From: Onthophagus taurus
Lineage: Eukaryota > Arthropoda > Insecta > Coleoptera > Scarabaeidae
Assembly: GCF_036711975.1 (NCBI RefSeq)
Contig: NC_091966.1
Location: 42,787,501-42,851,500, forward strand
DNA length: 64,000 bases
Reading direction: 5' to 3'
The notes under the pieces are model-generated. The model saw only the letters and a list, made by a program, of their open reading frames with translations, was not told where the DNA came from and did not search any database. This document shows, piece after piece, positions 56,716 through 64,000 of the stretch. The first letter of the stretch is position 1; each line of letters starts with the position of its first letter. The position numbers and the translations under genes were made by a program.

Positions 56716-57491
56716 TTATGTATGTTTTGTTCTTGATACTGACAGATACTTCTTTCTGCATGTCTATCATCATCTTTTTGGGAGCCTCTTATTATCTATA
56801 CGGATCTTGTACCACCCGGTACCTCATTTTTGCAGTTGTTACTTTGCTTTTGTGCTTATCCTGCATTGGCAAAGTTTCCGTACTGGTGATTTCCTGTCCT
56901 GTGCAATAACAAGACAAGTCCATTGGTTTCTTGTTCATATTCTTCGCATTCTTTTATTGAACACATAAGTATTGCCATGAAAAATCATGTTTGGTTTATA
57001 ATCAATTTTTTGTTTTCTCTGAACAGTAATTTCAGACTTCATGTGGACTTTGAACAATGTAATTCCTGTTTTTTGCTGAAGTCTAGTTTATAACTATTGC
57101 AATTTCAGACTTTTTCTTGCAAATTAACCTTCTGACCAGAGTATTCCCGATTATTCCCTTAAGTTTGGTTTTTCACCAGTATAATTCTTTTTCTCTTCTT
57201 TTTTAAGTTTATTTATAGTATTTCTTTGATTATATATATTTTTTTTAATTTATTTTTTAATTTTTTGAAATTAAAATAAATTTTTAATTTTTCCCCCACA
57301 TTTTTTTAGCGCCGGCACTGCATAGTTCGTACTACATCCGAAAGTATTTGCGCTTGAGCTTACGAAAATTATTCGAGTTAGAAATAAAGAAGTTCGAATT
57401 AGGGGAATTTCACTGTATTTATATTTTATGACAGATTTCATATCATAATCAATAAATTAATCGATTTCTATCATTTTTTTTTAAATTTCAG
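56716..57491. other. Right part of vimar intron 4
   Basis: Unassigned T-rich DNA to about 57300, then the pogo-like right end (to 57415) and the acceptor region TTTTAAATTTCAG at 57491. The C-rich 56750-56900 portion gives a short open frame without recognisable domains. Confidence 0.5.
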
Positions 57492-58096
57492 AATCAACAG
57501 CTCGTTTATTAATAAATCGAAAACCATTTTTAGAAAAAATAGGTTATTGGTGTTATAATTCCGATCATGTCGGTGTAAGAGCGGAAGCCCCAAGACTTTT
57601 AGTTTGGTTAATAAAAAATTGCAACTCGGTTGATGCATTTCCGATGATTTTAACATTGCCGAATTGCATTCGATGTTTAACCGATATGTTATGTGCCCTA
57701 CACGGCGTAATGCAAAACGAAGCTTTATTAGCGTTGAATCTTTTATGTGAATTTTGTTTATTATCAAAACCGAATGTTGAAGTGGTTGATCCGATGGCGA
57801 AAGGTTCGGATAAATCGTTGAATTATTTTTCGCATGGCCAAACGTTTAATATGTTTGTAAAAGCTGATTTGGGAAAAAATTTGGTGTTTATGATTGAGAA
57901 GTATCACGAAAAATTAACCGTTGATATAATTAACGGTGTTTTATCGTTGATTGATACTTTATCGAAATCGGCGGAAATGAATCGATATTTAAAATCGTGC
58001 AGTATCGAAAAGGCTTTGCCGTTATTGTTGGTGAATGGGGAACTTGATAAAGTTAAACATAAAGTGGATGATTTAACAAAGGCTTTTCAAAAATAA
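57492..58096 (+). CDS. RAP1GDS1: RAP1GDS1 / SmgGDS (vimar), last coding exon
   Basis: Joined in phase 1 to 49230 (g|AA TCA). It encodes the final armadillo repeats and C-terminus: GVRAEAPRLLVWLIKNCNSV, then CALHGVMQNEALLALNLLCE, where mammalian SmgGDS has HVIMQNEALVALALI at the same place. Stop TAA at 58094-58096. AATAAA overlaps the stop codon region, and other A-rich sites follow. Confidence 0.94.
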
Positions 58097-58559
58097 ATAA
58101 ACAAAGAATTTATTAATTAATATTGTTATTGCTCTAGTCATTATCTTTAAGAGTTTTTCACTTTTAAAGGTAATTATACAATTTAAATCTTTGAAATTTT
58201 CGGCGTGCATGAGTTCAATTTTAACCAAAAAAAAAAAAAGTTTTTGTATAATATCTAAAAATCGAAATAATAATAAAAACATTTTTAGGTAAATCGATCG
58301 TGTTGAGATTTTTAAAATTATTTTTACACTCTATTTAGCTTAGAAAATAAGTAATAATTACGAAAAAAAAGTATGTGTATGATAAAAAGTATTCAAATCT
58401 TTGACATTTAAACTATTAACGTAGCACATAACCTCTTATTAAAAAAAATATTTATTCGCTTTTCTTAATTATTTTGATTTCATTGTGTTGAGTTCTTTAA
58501 ACACTTTAAAATTTTTAAGCTTTCAATAAAAATGTCAATTTAAATTTAAAAATAAATTA
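58097..58559 (+). other. vimar 3' flank
   Basis: AT-rich, presumably 3' UTR and intergenic DNA. Nothing else recognised. Confidence 0.5.
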
Positions 58560-61500
58560 CAGAGATACAATAAAGTCTACATACACCCCGAAAAATGATA
58601 ATATCTCACCTCCTGAAATGTAATTTAATAAATTTTTTAAACGAAGGATATTAGAAGTCTATATTATTTTAATACAAAGTCGAAACAGTTTTGTGCTACG
58701 AAGTGAAGGCTACAGCAGTAGATTTAGTCTCTCAAGACTGCTAAACCCTAATTATTCTAGTTGAACTTACTAGGTAAACTTGCTATAAACTAGTCCCTAT
58801 TCATTTAGACAAGTTTTTAATGGCTATCAACTAATTTTTAGTCATTTTCAGCAATATGGATTGCCTAAAAATCAGTTGTTAATCATTTAGACAAGTATAA
58901 AATTATGCTCAACCAATTTTCAATGATTTGGAATAACATGAGATGGCATCAACTTATTTCCAATCATTTTGAACAATTTTGCTACCTTATAAACCAATTT
59001 TAGACCATGTTGGTGCAGTTTTCAGTTATTCTGAGCAACCTAACCTTGCTATAAACTAGTCCTTATATATTTATACAAGTATTTAATGATTATCAACTAG
59101 TTTTCAGTCATTTTGAGCAACATGGATTGTTTAAAAACTAGTTATTAATGATTTAGACAAGTATAAAATTATGCTCAACCTATTATCAATTACTTTGAAC
59201 AACATGAGATGGCTATGAACCTATTTCGAAACATTTTGAACAATTTTGCTACTTTATAGATCAATTTTGGACAATGTTGGTACAGTTTTCAGTCGTTGTG
59301 AGCAACCTAGACTTGCTATAAACTAGTCCTTATACATTTAGACAAGTTTTTAATAATTTTGAATAACATGAGATAGCTATAAACCTATTTCAAAACATTT
59401 TGCTACCTTATAAAGCAATTTTGGACAATGTTGGTACAGTTTTAAGTCATCCTGAGCAACCTGGACTTGCTATAAACTAGTCCTTATACATTTAGACAAG
59501 TTTTTAATGATTATCAACTAATTTTTAGTCATTTTGAGCAACATGGATTGTTTAAAAACTAGTTGTTAATGATTTAGACAAGTATAAAATTATGCTCAAC
59601 CTATTATCAATTACTTTGAACAACATGAGATGGCTATGAACCTATTTCGAAACATTTTGAACAATTTTGCTACCTTATAGATCAATTTTGGACAATGTTG
59701 GTACAGTTTTCAGTCGTTGTGAGCAACCTAGACTTGCGATAAACTAGTCCTTATACATTTAGACAAGTTTTTAATGATTTTGAATAACATGAGATAGCAA
59801 TAAACCTATTCCGAAACATTTTGCTACCTTATAAAGCAATTTTGGACAATGTTGGTGCAGTTTTCAGTCATTCTGAGCAACATGGACTTGCTATAAACTA
59901 GTCCTTATACATTTAGACAAATTTTTAATGATTATCAACTAATTTTTAGTCATTTTGAGCAACATGGATTGTTTAAAAACTAGTTGTTAATCATTTAGAC
60001 AAGTATAAAATTATGCTCAACCAATTTTCAATGATTTTGAATAACATGAGATAGCTATGAACCTATTTTGAACAATTTTGCTACCTTATAGACCAATTTT
60101 GGACAATGTTGGTGCAGTTTTCAGTCGTTGTGAGTAATCTGGACGCGCGATAAACTAGTCGTTATACATTTAGACAAGTTTTTAATGACTATCAACAAAT
60201 TTTTAGTCTTTTTGAGCAACATGGATTGTTTAAAAACTAGTTGTTAATCATTTAGACAAATATAAGATTATACTCAAGCAGTTCTCAATGATTTTGAACA
60301 ACCCAAGATGACTATGAACTTATTTTTAATAATTTTGAACAATTTTGCTGCGTTATAAACCAATTTTAGACAATGTTGGTACAGTTTTAAGTCATTCTGA
60401 GCAACCTGGACTTGCTATAAACTAGTCCTTATACATTTAGACAAGTTTTTAATGATTATCAACAAATTTTTAGTCTTTTTGAGCAACATGGATTGTTTAA
60501 AAACTAGTTGTTAATCATTTAGACAAATATAAGATTATACTCAAGCAGTTCTCAATGATTTTGAACAACCCCAGATGACTATGAACTTATTTTTAATAAT
60601 TTTGAACAATTTTGCTACGTTATAAACCAATTTTAGACAATGTTGGTACAGTTTTAAGTCATTCTGAGCAACCTGGACTTGCTATAAACTAGTCCTTATA
60701 CATTTAGACAAGTTTTTAATGATTATCAACTAATTTTTAGTCATTTTGAGCAACATGGATTGTTTAAAAACTAGTTGTTAATCATTTAGACAAATATAAA
60801 ATTATACTCAAGCAGTTCTCAATGATTTTGAACAACACGAGATGACTATGAACTTATTTTTAATCATTTTGAACAATTTTGCTACGTTATAAACCAATTT
60901 TAGACAATGTTGGTGCAGTTTTCAGACGTTCTGAGCAACCTGGACTTGCTATAAACTAGTCCTTATACATTTAGACAAATTTTTAATGACTATCAACTAA
61001 TTTTTAGTCATTTTGAGCAACATGGATCGTTTAAAAACTAGTTGTTAATCATTTAGACAAATATAAAATTATACTCAAGCAGTTCTCAATGATTTTGAAC
61101 AACACGAGATGACTATGAACTTATTTTTAATCATTTTGAACCATTTTGCTACGTTATAAACCAATTTTAGACAATGTTGGTGCAGTTTTCAGTCGTTCTG
61201 AGCAACCTGGACTTGCTATAAACTAGTCCTTATACATTTAGACAAATTTTTAATGACTATCAACTAATTTTTAGTCATTTTGAGTAACATAGATTGTTTA
61301 AAAACTAGTTGTTAATCATTTAGACAAATATAAAATTATACTCAACCAGTTTTCAATGATTTTGAACAACACGAGATGACTATGAACTTATTTTTAATCA
61401 TTTTGAACAATTTTGCTACCTTATAAACCAATTTTAGACAATGTTGGTGCAGTTTTCAGTTATTCTGGGCAACCTGGACTTGCTATAAACTAGTTCTTAT

Positions 61501-62171
61501 ACATTTAGACAAATTTTTAATGACTATCATCTAGTTTTCAGTCATTTTGAGCAACATGGATTGTTTAAAAAGTAGTTGTTAATCATTTAGACAAATATAA
61601 AATTATACTCAACCAGTTCTCAATGATTTTGAACAACACGAGATGACTATGAACTTATTTTTAATCATTTTGAACAATTTTGCTACGTTATAAACCAATT
61701 TTGGACAATGTTGGTGCAGTTTTCAGTCGTTCTGAGCAACTTGGACTTGCTATAAACTAGTTCTTATACATTTAGACAAGTTTTTAATGATTATCAACTA
61801 GTTTTCAGTCATTTTGAGCAACAAGTATAAAATTATGCTAGTTCTAGTTCTTGGCCTAGCGCTGTATAAAAGTATATATGATATAAATGCATCATGTCTT
61901 TCAAAATCTATCTCGAGATATAAGCAACTTCCGGTATTTTTATTGAGCTATAACAGACACTGATATACTTTTTTTTAGGACTCTATGTAGACTTTTTTGC
62001 GTTAAAGATATGATTATGTTTTGTGTTCCCCTTGATTAATAATAGCTTATATAGTTTTTATGTAAAATATGGACTTCTTACATGTTTTGTTAAAAAATTT
62101 CATTGAATTACATTTCGGGAGCTGAGATATTATCATTTTCCGGGTTGTACGTAGACTTTCTTGTATCACTG
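58560..62171. mobile_element. TA-flanked inverted-repeat element (3.6 kb) enclosing a 267-bp satellite
   Basis: The left end CAGAGATACAATAAAGTCTA (58560) and the right end TAGACTTTCTTGTATCACTG (62171) are inverse, with TA outside each (58558-58559, 62172-62173). Arms match for about 100 bp (AATGATAATATCTCACCTCC on the left, GGAGCTGAGATATTATCATT on the right). Tc1/mariner-like by TA and CAG ends. No transposase inside. The interior is almost wholly the 267-bp array. Confidence 0.85.
58770..61830. repeat. About 267-bp satellite array, with 157-bp deletion units
   Basis: GCTATAAACTAGTCCTTATA recurs near 58778, 59046, 59311, 59468, 59731, 59888, 60412, 60670, 60947, 61214, 61481 and 61748. Most steps are 258-277 bp. 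Two are about 157 bp, lacking the same 110-bp part. Each unit is made of about four diverged sub-blocks of the type CAATnATTTTGAnCAAC. A single palindromic half-unit (58730) precedes it. Confidence 0.95.
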
Positions 62172-62418
62172 TACATATTTTAATATTTGATAAATGTCAA
62201 ATTGACATTTCAACATTTAAGGTTATTAATTCATAACCTTGCTTTGTTAGTAATAAAATTTTTGTAAACTTTATTATATTATTTATCATTTCACGAACAC
62301 TACGATTTATAACTTTTTAATCTAAAATTGTTATTAAGGACCAAAATAAATAATTATTACTTCGTTTATGCATTATTTATTTCCTTTATAAATGAAATTA
62401 CATAAATGTTATAGTATT
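62172..62418. other. Spacer before the unrecognised - strand exon
   Basis: AT-rich, probably includes the 3' UTR of the gene at 62419-62758. TTTATT strings near 62375-62395 would give AATAAA on the - strand. Confidence 0.4.
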
Positions 62419-62758
62419 TTAACTTAATCCTTTATCGTTATCAACATATTGCGTAATCGCTAATAAATTATGAACGGCAGAGTTTTCCAAATCGACATCG
62501 AAGGATTCTTCAAACTTTTCCATCAACTTTTCGTTTCGTACATCCAACGATTTAAATGTGCTTTGTATATTTTTCCACGCAGAGACGAAATACACAACAA
62601 AATCCAACGATAAGTTTAATAATAGTATTAAACTAGGTTGTAACGCATTTCCTTTAATCAAAATGGAGGTTTCATCGTCAAAGTCGAGCGATAAAGAGGC
62701 ATTCTCAATCGTGGAAAATTTACTTTTCATATCGTTATTGAGTTTGTTTAATTTATCA
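62419..62758 (-). CDS. Last exon of an unrecognised gene
   Basis: Read on the - strand, an acceptor TTTTTGTAG (AG at 62760-62759) opens a frame of 112 codons to TAA at 62419. It begins DKLNKLNNDMKSKFSTIENA and continues with helical, leucine-rich and charged segments (LILLLNLSLDFVVYFVSAW, KLMEKFEESFDVDL). It has no internal stops and balanced codon use, and it is not repetitive, so I take it as a real terminal exon. I do not recognise the family. Upstream exons should lie to the right, beyond 62760, and are not apparent inside the window. Confidence 0.6.
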
Positions 62759-62859
62759 CTACAAAAATATTAAATTATAAAGTATGCAAACTCCGTATTC
62801 GAACATTCTCGGAAATATTAGATAATCACGAATTACTCAAGAATGATAGTAATTTCAAA

Positions 62860-63120
62860 TATTTTTTCTGATTTATTTCACTTAGAAGACTTTTTGACAT
62901 TAAACTGTCAAATTTGACACTTGTAGATATTTTAATGTCAAGAAATCGTTTGTTATCTAGTATTTTCAATATTGAAACTGTCACATTTGACATTTCTACA
63001 TATTTTGATATAAAGAACTCTTTTATTTCTAGCATTTTTGACATTTAAACTATCAAATTTGACATTTTAATATCAAACAAATTTATTATTTCCACAACTT
63101 CTGTGTTTTAAACTGTCTTT
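62860..63120. repeat. Short tandem repeat of about 85 bp, three copies
   Basis: ACTGTCAAATTTGACACTTG, ACTGTCACATTTGACATTTC and CTATCAAATTTGACATTTTA occur at about 85-bp spacing, with TATCTAGTATTTT- or TTTCTAGCATTTT-type joints. AAATTTGACA/TGTCAAATTT dyads are prominent. Confidence 0.7.
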
Positions 63121-63719
63121 GTTGCTTTCTGAACTAAATTTATATCGTGGATCAAGAATAGTAGCTTTTGCTACTGTTCTATTAATCTCATAAACCCCAA
63201 GTCGCGTCTTTATTATAACAGTAAGAGTTCTTTGTAAGTGCTTGCCTGTTTATGTCACTGGAGTTTTGCTATTTATGGTATGTCGTACACCGAATACAAA
63301 TGCTATAACAGATGATAGCGATGGATACTTTTCCTTGGATAACACTACGTTTTCAGCAAATAACTACTCTTCAGAATCTAGATTCGGTGGAGGTGATACC
63401 AGTGTCGGTAAAGTAGCAGAAAACGGAACCTTGAGCTTTAATAGGCATTCGAGCATATGAGAAGTAGGTACTGATACAGCGAGTGCTTTAATTTGATTAC
63501 ATCCAAATTCATTTGCTTCTGCATGAGGGTCAAAGCATATGAAGATTTTGTGTTATGTTTAAAATGTGTACCAATCGCTCGGCATTTATTTATTACTTGC
63601 AATAACTGATTATAATTAGCGCGTAGTATCTCCTAAATCAATTCCATCTTTTTCTATACCGTTTTTCACAGCAAAATTAAGAGTACTACAGAGAAATGAT
63701 TTTGCTCATTTAAAATTTC
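63121..63719. other. Unassigned right-hand segment
   Basis: No recognised repeat. A + strand open frame at 63242-63460 and - strand pieces (for example HAEANEFGCNQIKALA around 63520) are present, but I cannot support a gene. Confidence 0.35.
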
Positions 63720-63960
63720 GCTAACTGCTTTTTTCATTCAGATCACATGTTTCGGAAAGCTCTGAACCAATTGGGGTTTATTCTAAGAACTACTTATGTC
63801 TTTTCAAATCTTGATTGCATAAAATCTGCTTATATAGCATATGTTAATAGTATTCTCTCTTTCTCCTCTGTGGTTTGGAATCCAATGTATCACATATATT
63901 TTCTGCACAATTCTCAATTTTCTTTTTTCAAAATATTCATACCCCTTCGTAGTCAATAAA
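63720..63960 (+). mobile_element. LINE reverse transcriptase fragment
   Basis: Reads FRKALNQLGFILRTTYVFSN, then SAYIAYVNSILSFSSVVWNP. This matches the post-palm region of jockey/CR1-type LINEs (LGFIxRxxxxF ... LYxxxVRSxLEYxSVVWNP). The frame degrades after about 63900. Confidence 0.8.
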
Positions 63961-64000
63961 ATAAAATTAAACGTAAATTCATCATCACCAATCATCACCA

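Larger units (their letters stand above)
49253..57415. mobile_element. Pogo-like terminal inverted repeats enclosing 8.2 kb of nested repeats
   Basis: The left end CAGTGAAATTCCTCTAACTT (49253) and right end AATTAGGGGAATTTCACTG (ending 57415) are inverted, about 21 of 23 bases. TA is on both sides (49251-49252, 57416-57417). The left end starts 22 bp inside vimar intron 4. Interior: palindromic unit, rosa-like mariner with its piggyBac, and the 54.2-56.7 kb minisatellite. No pogo transposase is left, so the original element was either short or gutted. Confidence 0.75.

Noticed and set aside
62826..63044. - strand frame of 72 codons
   Set aside because: Falls on the 85-bp tandem repeat and translates its units.
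63242..63460. + strand frame of 72 codons rich in Ser/Asn
   Set aside because: No homology, no splice or promoter context; low-complexity composition.

Overview
This window looks like insect nuclear DNA, most likely from a beetle. It is AT-rich, the genes have introns with ordinary GT..AG boundaries, and the proteins resemble insect orthologues. No bacterial, plastid or viral gene organisation is seen. The beetle assignment is an inference from protein flavour and repeat content; a database search would settle it.

Genes, left to right. (1) The 3' part of the Tudor-SN gene (SND1), + strand, coding exons 2188-3716 and 10570-11271, with upstream exons outside the window. (2) A MEP50/WDR77-type WD40 gene, - strand, four exons, 16851-17986. 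(3) Head to head with it, a DH-PH Rho guanine-nucleotide exchange factor, + strand, exons 18309-19022 and 24563-25603. (4) A tight - strand cluster, CMC4, an unnamed 64-residue membrane protein, NDUFAF8 and PIGM (33905 down to 32050). Its four reading frames overlap by 4 nt, abut, or are 2 nt apart, with one poly(A) signal at the end. It looks like a eukaryotic polycistronic unit. (5) The armadillo-repeat gene RAP1GDS1/SmgGDS (fly vimar), + strand, five coding exons from 40535 to 58096. (6) The last exon of an unrecognised - strand gene, 62419-62758.

Most of the window is repeats, largely inside introns. Transposon remains include Penelope-like elements (PLE), Ty3/gypsy, LINEs, Tc1, a rosa-like (DD41D) mariner, piggyBac, Harbinger, a pogo-like pair of ends, and TA-flanked foldback elements with arms of about 600 bp. 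There are several tandem arrays: 190 bp (two loci), about 172 bp, about 267 bp, about 413/520 bp, a 20-30 bp minisatellite with higher-order periods, and a 131-bp unit that is itself a long palindrome. Four array loci lie between terminal inverted repeats (TIRs) with TA or TTAA target duplications, and a fifth has one such end. These arrays therefore seem to have expanded inside DNA transposons. One vimar intron shows four nested levels: pogo-like, then rosa-like, then piggyBac, then satellite.

The locus has also shed partial gene copies: a fused vimar promoter plus exon-4 fragment (34038-34470), a decayed copy of the RhoGEF first exon (25790-25965), and an orphan last exon of ribosomal protein L27a (37374-37502). 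The two most notable observations are the four-cistron mitochondrial/GPI cluster and the repeated finding of tandem arrays inside transposon ends.
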